Assembly (NCBI GenBank): GCA_028023455.1
Contig: JAQFVV010000012.1
Span: 14,210,364 to 14,274,363 of the forward strand
Direction: 5' to 3'
Origin: Epiperipatus broadwayi
Taxonomy: Eukaryota; Onychophora; Udeonychophora; Euonychophora; Peripatidae
Length of the DNA stretch: 64,000 nucleotides
Below, piece by piece: positions 1-13,149 of the stretch. The notes beneath the pieces were generated by a model. The model was not told the origin of the DNA and did not search any database. It saw only the letters and a list, made by a program, of their open reading frames with translations. Numbering within the stretch: the first letter of the stretch is position 1; each line of letters opens with the position of its first letter. A program made the position numbers and the translations under genes.

Positions 1-92
1 ACTATAAATTTACATTGAAAAAATAAATGGTGCCCGCACCTGGCCGGTATTATAGAATGTGCTCTTAAGTGCAAAAAGGTTGGGGACCCCTG
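1..92 (-). mobile_element. hAT-type DNA transposon end (truncated by window edge)
   Basis: The segment ends at position 92. Read on the minus strand, the terminus begins CAGGGGTCCCCAACC, which matches the CAG-G-GGTCCCCAACC style of hAT terminal inverted repeats. The inner bases (CTTTTTGCACTTAAGAGC) are also typical of short non-autonomous hAT elements. The other end lies left of the window, so the 8-bp target duplication (right candidate CCATAAAG, 93-100) cannot be confirmed. Confidence 0.7.
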
Positions 93-344
93 CCATAAAG
101 CATGCTTTTCAACAAATCACTTTGCTTACATAGTTATATGTACATCAGGACAAGTGATTTTTTTTTCATGGTGAGCTATTGAGATAAAATTATATATACA
201 TAAATTCTAATATTGATCTGTTACAATATATATTATATTGCAGAATAATTGCTATTTAAAATTTGTTTTTTTTCTTTTGAGTGATGAATTTCTTTGTCTA
301 CCATTGTTTGTTATATGTTTATTATCTTTTTTCTTTTTAAATAG

Positions 345-460
345 ATAATGCCAGTATTGAATCTTCCAAATTATCTAGTATTGAAAATTTAACTATGGAT
401 ATAAATAGCCCAGTAGAAAATGTAGAAGACAAAGAAGAAAATGTACATGGAGAATTATAA
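345..460 (+). CDS. Candidate 3'-terminal coding exon of an unidentified host gene
   Basis: A textbook acceptor (long T-rich tract then AATAG, ending at 344) opens into a 38-codon frame that starts in phase 2 and stops at TAA 458-460. The visible peptide is hydrophilic: it begins NASIESSKLSS, has the middle NLTMDINSPVENV, and ends KEENVHGEL before the stop. It is rich in Ser, Asn, Glu and Asp, as in a disordered acidic C-terminal tail, so no family can be named. Sequence outside the frame is plain AT-rich, and a possible AATAAA signal lies at 799-804, about 340 bases past the stop. Upstream exons would lie left of the window. A chance open stretch beside a T-rich tract cannot be excluded. Confidence 0.45.
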
Positions 461-2099
461 TTTGTATTAAGGATCATAAAAAAAAAATTAATTGTTCAAG
501 GTCTTCCATAAAACTGTGACTTCTCTATAAAAATTTCATGAAATCTTTAATATTACTTTTATAAAGTAAACTGCCTTGATTTTCATGCAATTTGTAATCA
601 TTCTTCATCATCATCTCTGTATTATTTTTATCAGAATTTTTTCTGATAATTTTAATTCTTTAGTAAACTTATTTAAGAAAATGGGATGAGAGGATAATTT
701 TATTTTTAAAGTTGACATTAAATTTATAAATGAAATTTTATTTTCAAATGTAAAAAAAAATTTCCTTTTTTTTTTTTTAAAAAAAAAGTAAATTTTTAAA
801 TAAAAAAATATTTTTAAAAATGGTAAAAATGTTCCAATATGTATATATTTATTTTTAATGTAATTATATTATTTTTTAATATTTATAATATAAAATCTGT
901 TAAATGAGTCTCAATAGTTTTTTTTAATAACATGAACATTCGCCAATTTTGGAAATTGAAAAATCAGATCTGATTAACATTTTAAAATAAGATGGAAATG
1001 CTTGTGATTATTATTAATTACAGTATCATAACAATTATGCAACACAATGAAATTTATATTGATTCAATAGTAATATGCTAAAATTGCGTTGTGATGACAA
1101 AGTCAAACTATCACTGATGATCAAATATTACTGTTTAGTTGTGACCTCTTACTGTCTAGTTTCCTCATTTGGATAGATACCTATACTTAAATAACTAATC
1201 TTGAAGCCTCAAATATTCTTGGACACTTTTACTAATTACCAATATCACATAATGATAAAGGTAATGGCTAAGAAATAATACATTTCGAATTTTTAAAATA
1301 ATACTTTATATCGAACATTTATTGAAATATTTTTTGAGATGTTGTATTTTGATTAACTAAAAATTATTTTCTATTTCAAATAATTAATAATGTTTGAACA
1401 CCAGAAGTGATGGGTTGAATTTCAATCCAGGAATTCTAGTCTGCTTCGAGTTCCATAGAGCTTTAGTCTAATTATTACGAATACACAGAAATTGTATTTC
1501 TTCCACTTCCAGATTTAATTTTTCAAACTATTTTCTATTTTATATCAATTCCGAATTGTAGTAATTTTATTTATCTAAAGATTGATTTTGACATTAGTAA
1601 CTACTTGACATTTTAGAAGTTGCAGATAGTATCAAAAAAACTTCTTCACTGAAAAAATTTTTTTGGTTTCTTGTTTAAAGTTTTCCAAAGTACTAAAAAT
1701 AGAATTGTTGACTATTAAATCTTAACTTTTCTTAATCTCGAATACTTTGGACTTGAAAAATCTTGCTAACATATTTAGATCAGTTAGTAAGATCATGAAA
1801 TACAATCACAGTTAATCTTTAACAGAATTTTTTTTACTAACATGACTGCAATTATATTAATATTAAATGAGTCTCTTTAAAAAATGGATTTTTTTGTTGT
1901 TGATATCAACATTTTGAAAACAAAACATTAGTAAAATATTTTCCTGAAGGTTTGTGATGATGGTGTTCTAGTTGTATTTTTATATTGGACTATTTCCATC
2001 ATCTAATATATGTATTGAATGTCTTTAGAAAAATTTAACTTTATTTAAATATTCCAAATACATTCAACTGTTAGTAATAACACATCAAACAAGTTAGTA
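461..2099. other. AT-rich non-coding stretch
   Basis: This stretch starts with the presumed 3' UTR of the exon ending at 460 and continues as low-complexity A/T sequence. I see no long frame, repeat boundary or RNA gene in it. Confidence 0.6.
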
Positions 2100-2240
2100 T
2101 ATGCACAACATTTCGAGAAGTATTAGTCTTTCCTCTTCATCAGGTGTTTCTGGCCTGACTAGTGACAGTATTAGCATGGGATTCGAACCTGGGTCCTTAG
2201 AATCTTGAGTTTCCTGCTCAAAATTTCATCACTATTTTCA
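2100..2240 (-). repeat. tRNA-derived SINE-like remnant
   Basis: On the minus strand, positions 2179-2189 read GGTTCGAATCC, an exact RNA polymerase III B-box, preceded by GACCCA as in a tRNA T-arm. It is followed by a non-tRNA body (CACTAGTCAGGCCAGAAACA, CCTGATGAAGAGG). A clear A-box and tRNA 5' half are not recognisable, so this looks like a decayed or truncated SINE rather than a tRNA gene. Confidence 0.45.
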
Positions 2241-2741
2241 CTTGTGGACCTATATTAAAAATGAACATTTTAAAATTTTTAATATTCATTTTATGGAAAG
2301 AGTAATGTCACAACACTTTCTTTATAATGGCAAACATGCAAAAACATTTTTCATATTTTAATGATTTGATTTTGTATTAATTTTTTATTGAAATCAAGGA
2401 CTATAATTTACATAGGTCCAGAAATTAGTACAATCAGTTGACATTTCTCAGAATAATTTAAGAATTTCAAAAATTACTAAATATGTTTTTCACTAGATAA
2501 CTTCCTAAATTAAAGAAAAAAAAATCAGGCAACTTAGCTCAATAATCATGAAACTTTGAATCCAAAGATGACTCAATCTAAAATCAGAGTTAAAATAACG
2601 GTGGTAATTCACAAATATTGTAAGAGTACTATCCCAACCTATTAAAAACAAGTTATAATGTTAATTATATTATAAGTAGATTGTGACATCATTCTGTTTG
2701 TTTTTTATTATTTTTTATCTTCGTTATGTTAAGTCTACTGA

Positions 2742-3081
2742 CTATAAAATGAGAGAAATTGATACTCAATTTACCAAATTCCTGAATTTAATATAGGAGA
2801 GTAACAAAGAAGAATGGGGTCTAAAATTAAATTATTCCATTAAAGAAATTTAAAATTAAAACTTAAACATTGGGAATGCACGCATGATATATAATGCTTG
2901 CAACACAGATTTCTACTAGCTACAATATGAAAGAAATTGATACTCGACCAAATTCCTGAATTTAATATAGAAGAGTAACAAAGAAGAATGGGATCTAAAA
3001 TTAAATTATTACATTAAAGAAATTAAAACTCTTAAACACTGGGAATGCATGCATGATATATAATGCTTGCAACACAGATTG
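2742..3081. repeat. Tandem duplication, two copies of about 170 bp
   Basis: Copy 1 (about 2742-2912) and copy 2 (about 2920-3081) share GAAATTGATACTC, CCTGAATTTAATATAG, GAGTAACAAAGAAGAATGGG and CATGATATATAATGCTTGC in the same order. The offset drifts from 178 to 169 bases because of small indels. There is no reading frame through the unit. Confidence 0.85.
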
Positions 3082-4417
3082 ATAAATTGTTTTAATCAAG
3101 ACAAAAAGAAATAATAATTGTTTTTTAAGCTATTAACACATGTAAAATTAATGCTTAGAAATGAATTAATGTTTGTTTTATAATTTGATTGTATTATAAA
3201 AGAACAAATTACCTCCAAAAGTTAATAATTTTATATTGAATCTGCAGACATGAAGAATTTTGACTGTTTAAATTTTTTTATTATTGTTAACTTGTTGATA
3301 ATTTTTATTAGCTGGCTGAATAAACCAAAAAGGAAACCATACGCCTTCTAATCTATAGAGATAAGATTAATTCTAATGAACATTAAGCAATACAGAAAGA
3401 TGTGAGGGTAAAAGACTATATGCTTATTAATGATTCAACCCTATAAGCTAATAACATTAGTAAGGTTTTCACCATTACCAGAAGGAGACAGTAATCAGGA
3501 TCATAGAGAAAGCAGCAGTAAATGTAGGAATATTCATCCACTGGCATGTCATCAACCAATTACCTAGAGGATGACCAGGCAACATCAAATGGATCACCAA
3601 CTTCCAAGATCCAGGAATTTTTTAATCTAGAATTAACCAGCCATCTTATCATCTGTGTATCCACATACTGAAAAATAGCTAACTACATGGACTATCAATT
3701 TAAATTATTCAAATTATATCTATCATGTAGAACCCATTTTTCTTTGTTGTACAACTCTTTGTTGTTTTTTTTTTTGAAAGAATTGATGATCCAGCCCTAT
3801 AATTATCAATCATAATTATGTAAGGTGGGGAGTCTATAGATCACTCACTATAATTTTTGAGTGTAATAAAATATAGATGCTGATCCCTATACCTACCACT
3901 AAAGACTGGATGACTGGTGTTGAGGTGAGATTTTATTTATAAAACATTAAATGGTCACACTAGTACAGGACAAATTTATGTTTATTGTTAAATTAACTTA
4001 ATTATTATTATTATTTGTTATTTTGTAAGTCTTACTAAACATTTTGTATGAATGGCTATTGCTATCATAAACACCGGAAGTGTCAAAGGGGGGAACTTCA
4101 TACCCAAGGATGACAGTCAGTAAATCATGATGCACTGCCATAAATTAAGGTTGCCAAGTTAAAGCCAGGGAAAAGAAGGGTTGGTCACAAGATGTATCAA
4201 ATTAATCGTGAATAAGTAAATGTTTAGAGCAGATAATGAATGACCATCCTACATGGGGTCCAAGGTTAAGGAATAATCATAATATGTGAACCAAATGGAG
4301 GATGATCTGATCTATCCAAATGTCAAATTGATTTGTTAGAAAAGGGTAAATCACCAATAATGAAATAAAGTTGTTAATGATTTATCTTACTTAATTAGAA
4401 TTTGTGTATGTTTGTCA
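3082..4417. other. Non-coding stretch without recognisable features
   Basis: AT-rich sequence with a few more balanced patches (3460-3640, 4060-4270). I found no convincing frame, terminal inverted repeat or RNA box. Confidence 0.5.
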
Positions 4418-4705
4418 TTTACTCAACTTTCCATTGCCCGTGCTACATTATTTACTCAACTTCCCATTACCTATGCCATATCATTTACCTATCCATTGCC
4501 CATGCCACCTCATTTACTCAACTTCCATTACCCATGCCATATTTATTCAACTTTCCATTGCCTGTGACATGATTTACTCAACTTTCCATTACCCATACCA
4601 TATCATTTATCCATCTTTCCATTAGCCATGCCATATCATTTATTCAACTTTCCATTAACTATGCCATTTCATTTATCCAACTTTCCATTATACATGCCAT
4701 ACTAC
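4418..4705 (+). repeat. 33-bp minisatellite, about nine units
   Basis: Units follow TTTAYTCAACTTTCCATTAC plus CCATGCCATATCA. There are nine imperfect copies, several 29-31 bp long through small deletions. Because 33 is a multiple of three, part of the array is open in one frame (4404-4625) and would give a repetitive Pro/His/Cys peptide. The uneven unit lengths and lack of gene signals argue that this is an artefact of the array. Confidence 0.9.
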
Positions 4706-7700
4706 ACACCTAACTCAGAGATAAATATTTTTAGTTTATATCAAACTTATAATGATCACCACTCTAGCTTATTAGGATTGTGCATATAACTGCAGAGTTT
4801 GAATATCAAGAAGTGTCAGGAATATGAGAACCCATGATATCGATAATCTGAAGAGCAACCATATGGTAATAATATGTATTAGAGTTCAACTCAACATACT
4901 ATAAATGTGATATATTTATAATTGGCAAACTTTAGGGACTCAAAATCATTCCATGGTCCCAATGTACCAATAAAACAAGTGGCATAAATAGCTGTTTTCT
5001 ATTCTGATCCAATTAATGACCAATTATTGGTGCTAGGCATTATTCAATTATGTCATTAGGAGAATCTGGCTCATTGCAAATGTCTGCCATTTGTTGGAGA
5101 TGTTAACTCAGATGGTTATCTGATCTGTTACAAATGTCCAAATCTGTGGGACTGTTAAACAAGAGCCTATGACAATAGTTCATCCCGTTACACAAACTCA
5201 TTTCAGTTACAAATGGCGATCATTGTGTTGTGGCAAGATCATTTCCATTACAATATATTGTACCGGTCAAAATCGTGTGTTCATTTAACAAGACCTAGAA
5301 TCCAAGCAAGCATATATCCATCTAGTATATGTGAGATACATTAGTCAGGAACAATATCAACCTATTTACTAGTGCTCCATGGTCTATGACTACATGAACA
5401 ACACTTTTGATGATACTAGTGAGTTTCATTCTTACTCTGTCCCAGCTAGAGTTCAGGGTTCACACGTGACTTAATACAACACATTTCATTAATTAATACC
5501 TATCCAAATTTATTACAATTACAGAATGCTGTGGAGTATACCTGACATTGATTGATAATTTAAATAAGTTGAAGAGTTGATTGATTTGAACTGGAATAAT
5601 AATAATTTCATGGCAACATAACAAAAGTAATTAATTTAAACCCATAAAATCTTATAACTAATAAAAGTGATTTATATTAGAGATTCGGAATAATGACAAA
5701 CCGAGATTTCAAAGTACTAATATAATATATATTTATTATACATATAAGTGTCATTATACAATATACATCAATATTTACACAACTTGATTATACATATTGG
5801 ACTCGCAATTATGTAATTTAAAATTCATTATGTAAATCAGATATAGTAATTAATAGATGTTATCGCATTTCAATTTAGCAAGCAACTGTGATCCATTTAA
5901 GACACAAATTAGATTTTAATACAACCAAAATATAATATGTTTACTAAATAAAAACAGTTGGTTAAGCGGTCTGCCAAGTATAAATCAGCAATAATCCATC
6001 ATTTTAGCCTTTAATAAACATAAATTGAAGAAAATAAATATTTTCTTCCTCCATACACATATAGACAACTGAATATGAATGAGTTTCATTAGACCATTAT
6101 TACATTTAAATAGGTTGTAAATTATGAATGTGGAACAAAAAACATTTATTTATCTTGCATAAATAACAATTCTATATTATATGTGATTAATTAATTGGAT
6201 TGGCTAATGAGAGATGTGCCATCATAGTAGAGCATTTCAGGTTCACAAATAGAGAATAAAAGAATGCTCAAGGTGGTACGACATTATGGCTACAATAAAA
6301 GAACACATCATTTACGATTCTTGAAAAGGCTTTGCTAGGAGAAGTCAATGAATGAGAGGACATGCTGGCCTGCCGACCAAAACATCTGCATAACAAACGT
6401 TGATGTGCTAGGATGGTTTATCCATGTGTGCCCATGCATATTTTAGTGGCAGTATTTGGAAAAGGAAAATTCCTAGTAGGAAATACATCTACTTTCACAG
6501 GAGACTAACATTATTGGATTTGTCATAGTTAAATTTCTGCAGGTCCTGAGAGTTAAGTAGCAAAGCATCAACAATAATAATGACAAGTGGATAATTGTAA
6601 CCATAAAGTACATAATACCACATACACGCATATCTATTGAAGCAATCGACCTGATACACAGATCAAGCTTCACAGCCCACTCAGAATCTCCCACCACCAA
6701 ACCATATTCAAACTCCATCCTTACATATATATACGTATTTATTAATACATATTTTTTTCTTCTTGCTTAGCTATTAAAATAACTGATGTAGGTAGATCTT
6801 AATGTAACTAATTTTAATAAATAAATATTTGATTTGATTTTGATTCATATACATGTGTAATGGATATATACATATTATAGGTGAGGGGAGATTACTTTTA
6901 AAACATATATCAAATTAAAGTATTATATTAGTGTGTATTTTTAAAATCATATTTAATTTATTTTAATCATGGTGGTCTGAAAAAGGTGATGCAATCCTTG
7001 TAAGAATATTCTTGAATGTAATTAAGACAATTTACTGGAGACCCATTAGTCCAAATTAAAATGTTATAATTTTATAACAGTGGTGTAAAAATCCATTAGT
7101 GGAAATTTTATCTATTTCAAATTTGTTTTAAAATCTTAGATCATATTTTAAAACAATTGTTCGAAAAATTTTAACAGGATTGCATTGTCTTTAAAACTTA
7201 CTTAAACAAAAGGTGCATCCAGTCAGCAAATTCCAGATCCACTAAGTGCATAAAGTGCCTCAGGTCTAGCAGCTAAGTGCTTTCCAAGATAAATAGAGAA
7301 ATAGTATAAATACTGCTAGATTTGAATCCCATGAGGAGACTCGTAATATTTAATCAGCAATGGTAAATATAATCCATGTTTGTCATAATAATCCAATGTG
7401 TCGTGAGTACTAAAAATTTTCACCTTTCTCTCCAATCAACATGCTCTTTCCCACATTCATCACCCAGGATCCCATTACCCATGAACTTTTTAATATACTT
7501 AAAGACTAAATAATGAAAAGCTACCCGCCTGACTGACCGAATCTAACTAGATCTAGTTCATTAATCCCAATGGACACTGAAATCATCAAAAATTGCCATT
7601 AATTACAGAGGTAAAAGAACTCCAGCCGCTGCCTAATGTCTAAATTCTTAAATTCAGCCTTCCGTAATTATTTCAAATAACCCTGTCTGTCATTTAAAAT

Positions 7701-8395
7701 ATTATTCTATCAGCTGGTCTTTCAACCAGAAATTAAATATTTTGTTAAATAGTTTGTAATTTACTTACCTAAAATTAGCATATATATAACTCTATAAAAC
7801 TTTCTTTAATTTTCTTTTATCATTGAGCCTCTATTAAATAAATGTAATACTTTCTTTCACCTTTATGTGGCAATAATATATTATAATTCTAATCCTTGTG
7901 TTTTATGTTTCAATAATATGCCAATAATTTCCTAAAGTTGCAAGAATATTCGCTCATCATTTTATTTTATTCCTCCTTTTCATGGGAAGGTCAGTTTAGC
8001 TTTAATTCAAACATAACAGCAAACACTTGCAAAGTTGGGAAAATAAATTATCTTATAATACCATTGTAGAAAAACAGTAGAAAATCTGTTTTTCTAAGAA
8101 ATGTTTTTTTTATTTAATTAATAAGTGCTAACCTTAAAACTTTATGAAATCAAATCTGTTTATTATGAAATTAATAACCACCATCCCATTCATATATGTT
8201 TAAATTATGTTTAGTATAATATAAAAGCACTTATAACCTAATTCTTATATTTATTTAACGTGAAAATTTATAGATAAATTAAAGTAAGGGGAAGGGGAGT
8301 CTCTATTCCAATGATTATTTTAGTAATAAGTTTAAATAACCCATTACTGTTTAGTATTTAAATCATACTATTATGTTGGTCAGTCCCAATATATA
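4706..8395. other. Long AT-rich stretch without recognisable genes
   Basis: No supported coding exon was found. A weak tRNA-like fragment with a B-box-like GATTTGAATCCC lies near 7320-7331 (+), too degraded to call. The longest frame (6473-6718, -) has no splice context or family resemblance. Confidence 0.5.
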
Positions 8396-9669
8396 CCTGG
8401 GTCTCATTTTATGCGGTAGATAGGTTCCTCAGAAAACATGCACAAAAGAAATCGCACAAAAATAGACTTAACTTACCTTGAAAAATGGGGGATACGTACT
8501 GTAATTTTCCCAAAACTGCATAAAAGCAAAGCAACAATGTAAAATTATTTTAAAATTTGCATAAAAATAAATAAAATATGACTATTAAAAAATTTCAAAT
8601 TTGAAAAAAATTGATACAAGACAAACTTTTTTTATTAACTACAGTATTTAATTTTATTCAAAACTATATTTTTATGCGTAATTTACATTTTTTTCATACA
8701 TGTACAGTATTTTAATCATTATCGCTATTTGAGACATCAGATTCATCATGATGTAATGTGATGTGAGGTACTGTAGCTTCTCCTTAAATAAAGTCAAGAG
8801 GAAATACAACTAAAACATTTTTCAATCGCTGTTGATCCTTCCTATTTCGCTAAGCAATCTAAAATTAAAATTTTTGTTTCCAAAGAAATTCATTTTCTTT
8901 GGTGTTTTTTTTCTCTCCATTAGAGTAAACTAAAAGTTTAAAATAAAAATAAGCGCTTAGACTTACGATAATAAAAAGACACCAACTCACCACTATTGGG
9001 CAAAATTTAATTAAAACTAACAATTAAAAATTAAATTCTTATTTTTGTCTTTAATTTTTTAATTTTCAATTCCATTTAAAAATCAAATTTCATAGTTTCA
9101 CGTCACCTTAATTTCAGATCACGTTACGTAATTTTTAAATTGTTAATTACAATTAAGAATCAGATTTTAATTGTGCCCTTTGCTGTTACTCACCTTTTAA
9201 AAATAAACTTGCGGATACTAAATGATTAAGTGATTACGTATTCTTTTTTTAAAAAGCAAAAATAGAACGTGATTTAAAATGCAAAAACAACAACATACAT
9301 AGTATTTTTCATCTATAACGTTTGAACAGATTTACATTATAGTCTTATAAAATGTGGAAATTCTGATTTTAAGTGAATTATGAACTTCTTTATTGCATAA
9401 AATCTATTACAGTATTATTATAAAGTGCTGAAAATATTGAAATTATTAGATGGAAGTCGAACTCTGATAATGCGCTATTATTTTAAATATGGCATGAGTG
9501 TGCAAAATTTATAATATTTAAAGTAATAGCACCTTATCAGAGCTCGATTTCTGATCTAATAATTTTTATTGCATAAAAGAAAACCGCATACAAAGATATT
9601 AAGAAGAAATATGAATCGCATAACTTCAAAATCGCATTAAATAAATCCGCATAAAATGAGACACGGGTG
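8396..9669 (-). mobile_element. TA-duplicating terminal-inverted-repeat transposon, copy 1 (non-autonomous)
   Basis: The ends read CCTGGGTCTCATTTTATGCGG at the left and CACCCGTGTCTCATTTTATG (minus strand) at the right, each flanked by TA. This is the same family as the copies at 19,987 and 20,875 but inverted. Shared inner words include AGGAACCTATCTA next to one end, CTTGTATCAATTTTTTTCAA, and the mirror-related text around the other end. No transposase frame of useful length is present. TA target duplication and about 21-bp inverted termini fit the Tc1/mariner/pogo superfamily; the exact family is not established. Confidence 0.85.
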
Positions 9670-9689
9670 TATATAGGTTAACAATAATT

Positions 9690-10075
9690 CGTCCTTAGTT
9701 TAAAAATATTATATCTTTCATTCCAAGTATTGTATGCAAATAGGCCTCCATGTTCAAATACACAAATGTGTCTTCGTGCTTCATTCCCTGGGATTTTCGG
9801 TAATCCGGATCCCGTATATTCATTCCAAGTCCAACAGCATGGTTGGCAAACCCCCCCCCCCATGGGACTTATTCGTCGTATGAGCTATTGACATAAGGTC
9901 ACTCCAGAAAGATCTGGTCTATCGTCATCTTCATTAATAGCTGACACCTTCATTCTGTGAACTGAATCTGCCAAAGTAGCAGAAAGAATTTGGTTACCAT
10001 TTTTCGTCCTTAAATTTGGAAGCACATTTTTCGGATCCGAGATTGAATCACCTAATTTTGCCATCATGCACACAC
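9690..10075 (-). pseudogene. Unidentified coding-like relic
   Basis: The minus strand has unusually balanced, non-repetitive sequence. One frame (9885-10073) starts MCMMAKLGDSISDPKN and ends with SGVTLCQ and a stop. After it a second frame (roughly 9700-9850) reads FANHAVGLGMNIRDPDYRKS and then MKHEDTFVYLNMEAYL, separated by an 11-base G run (C run 9851-9861 on the plus strand). That run is a plausible slippage site for the frame break. I do not recognise the family. It lies directly against the end of the transposon ending at 9669. It could be a decayed transposon or retropseudogene exon. Confidence 0.3.
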
Positions 10076-13000
10076 CACTCTCTTAAAATTCTCACCATAA
10101 CTCAAACCTATGAATGTCCATAAACCATAATATTATGATTCTACTAAACAGATCTATTTATTAATATTTTCATATGCGCGTCCTTTTTGCAATACCATTA
10201 TATACATGTTAACTAGCCATCTCACTCAGTATAAACTGAGAGTAATTTACTTATATCTGCAAAGTATATTTTTGTTGTAAAATTATCATTCTAAATATTC
10301 GGTCAAGTGCTATATTTTGTTCTTTCTGGAGGTGGATTGGTATCTTGCAAAGATATTTCCTCATAGCACTAAATCAACTGTTCATCAGTATAGTTATTAA
10401 TTATTGTCATATGAGCTAGCCACAATCAAATCTGTCATTTTCTAAGTTATAAACAAATTTCATGTGATTTACCTGTTACCATGTAAATGTCAATCAAATT
10501 ATATGTACGTCAAGAGACCAATGATGATTAATGAAATAAAACAAGTATTTATGCATATTTCTTTAAATTAATAAATCTTATATATATATCATAAACTTGC
10601 AATCATTGTTTCTTTTACTTAAAATATTAATATTTTAGTTATTAAATTATGCTCGCCATGACTAGATGATCTCCCACTAATCTTATAGATATAATTAATA
10701 TGAGAGATCATAACCTTTAAATGAATCAAACTTATATTTTGTGCTAAAATATTCCGTTATATAAATTCAAATTAGAGTCTTTTTGTGTCTCCACTTTGCA
10801 ATGCCGGCGGAGAGATATAAACTAGATTGGTATCATCGGAATTGTTGCTCATAAGTTGGTAGATCTGGAAAATAGTCAAATAGGGCAGAGTTCATGAGTA
10901 TTCCTGACTTATGTATCTTGCGCATGATTGGACTTGAGGTACTTTTGCCTAGATGCTAGATCTTGTTATATGAATAGACAAAACTGACTGGTACAATATA
11001 TATTGTGCAAACAAATGTGAATTCAATCCTGATTTAAATAGTTAGCTCTCTAGCATAATGGAATGTCCACAAAACCCATGGGCAATCAATAAAACTTAAA
11101 AAAGTATAATATAAAAAAAACAATGAGAAATAAAATCAAATTTAAAGGAGCAGATTGTTTTGCCACATTACCAAACTTTAAAGTCTCTCATGACCTAGAA
11201 TTTATAAACAAACAATGTTTATACAACAAAACATTAAAATAAACTATATATAAAAACAAATTCATTTCTAGTGAAATTTTACAATTCTCAATTAATACTT
11301 AGGTGCTAAAGATCATAAATACAAATGAGATATACAATGTAAATACTGAAAAATTTAATTTTAAATTCTCTAATAGATTTTACCTAAAGAGCTAAGTTTG
11401 GTTTAGAAAAATTTGATGGATTTTGTTTAAATAATTTAATAAATTATATTTTCTTTTAAGAAATGATTACATGTAAAGATTAATTAGTGAATAATAGGAA
11501 ACTTCAATTTTAAGACTATTTCTATCATTTAAATCATTTGCAAAATAAATGTACAAAACTAAATGAGCTTCATCTATTAAGTGCTTATTGGAAAATCTAT
11601 ATCCGCAATAATTTTGACCAGAGAAAATAAACTAGGGTTGTAATATGCACTTTGAATTTTGTACTTAACTTGACAGCTTGGTATAAGTCAACATTAAAAT
11701 AATAAACGGCCTTATCAAAATAATATGGAGTTCTAATAAGATTAAAACTTAAATTTTATAGAAATAAAGTTAATGATGTATTTAAAGAAAGTTGTATAGA
11801 CATTTCATATAGATATTTTAGAACAAATAAATGAGTATAAACTAATCAAAGATTAATATTAATTTAAAACCAATGTTAAAAGATCAGAGGCTTGCAGCAC
11901 ACAGGGTTACCTCAAAACATAGCTGGAGATGGGCTTCATTAAGGCAGCTTTTTTCAATGCAGTTTAATATCATGGGCAAGATGTTAACTGCACTGGAGTG
12001 GCATCATGATTGGCTGGAGGTGAATAATCCTCTTTTACCCTGACATTATTTAGATGAAACTTAAACTGGCTTGAAGACTCTAACTGATCCTGATAGCCAA
12101 AATTTAGCTATTTATACAATTTAGCCTTATCTATCAGGATCCAATCTGCATGTTTTCTGATGACTCTCTGTGGTCAATGTCTGTGTGGGTGGTAAATCAA
12201 GCCTGCATTAAAATATACCCCAAGGGTTTATTTGCTAATTAAAAAAACATCACAAATCCGATTTTCAACTTTATTAAATTTCACAAGCCATCGTATTAAA
12301 CAAAGCCTATTGAATTTGAGATTTGTAATAAAAATTAAGTAAAATATAATTAAAAAAAAGAACTTTACTCACAAAAATTTAAGTAATTTGTTATATTCTA
12401 TAAATAAGAAATTTTATAATCTGATGGCTTGTAACACCTACATTTAATAAGATTTTAATAATAATTTTATAAAGTATGACAAATTACAAAGTCTGCTTTA
12501 TAAATATTGAATTGACTGTTTTTACATTCTATTTGGGTACATTTTATTAAGATATAATACAAAATATTATAACTTGACTAAGTAGAAAACAAACTTTAAT
12601 TGAAAAAAATCTTAAAACATTTGTCACACTTTATACACAACTGAGATTATGTTTACACTTATTGCCCATTTATTTTATATATAATTAGTAATAATAACAG
12701 AAATAGTCAAATGTTATAGCTTATACATACTGATTATAAATATTGATGATAAATTATACACATACCACTGCCTTAAGTAAGATGGGTGTCAATATATGAC
12801 TGGGATCAAATCCATACTAGTGTGGATGACATTGGCACTAGGTGAAGCAGAAATATGTGCTATAATATTTCCAGCTTCATATCTCTTGACTTGGGGGGGG
12901 GGAATTATTTTCTTTCTTTTTTCCACTTTTCTTTTAGGTGTTCAGCGGCAATAGAGGCTGACCAGGATTCACTGACATTATTTTAGTGCTGTATTATTAA

Positions 13001-13149
13001 AAGAATGGTGACTAGTTTATTTGTTAAGCATCTAGTTTTCTAAATTATTCCCTTTCGTAAATTGAAATTATTCTCTTAATCTCATTTATAACTATGAAAT
13101 GGCAATGGTTTGTACCATACCATTTTGTACTATCTAATTTGTAACCTTG
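10076..13149. other. Non-coding stretch
   Basis: Mostly AT-rich. The patch 11,885-12,235 is more balanced in composition but has stops in all frames; it might be an old repeat or LTR piece. Around 12,800-12,811 a B-box-like ATCAAATCC motif suggests another very decayed tRNA-type SINE. A 10-base G run lies at 12,893-12,902. Confidence 0.45.

Noticed and set aside
2179-2189. tRNA gene on the basis of a perfect B-box
   Set aside because: No acceptor stem, anticodon arm or A-box could be folded around it; a SINE remnant fits better.
4404-4625. Plus-strand open frame rich in Pro, His and Cys
   Set aside because: It lies within the 33-bp minisatellite and is open only because the period is a multiple of three.
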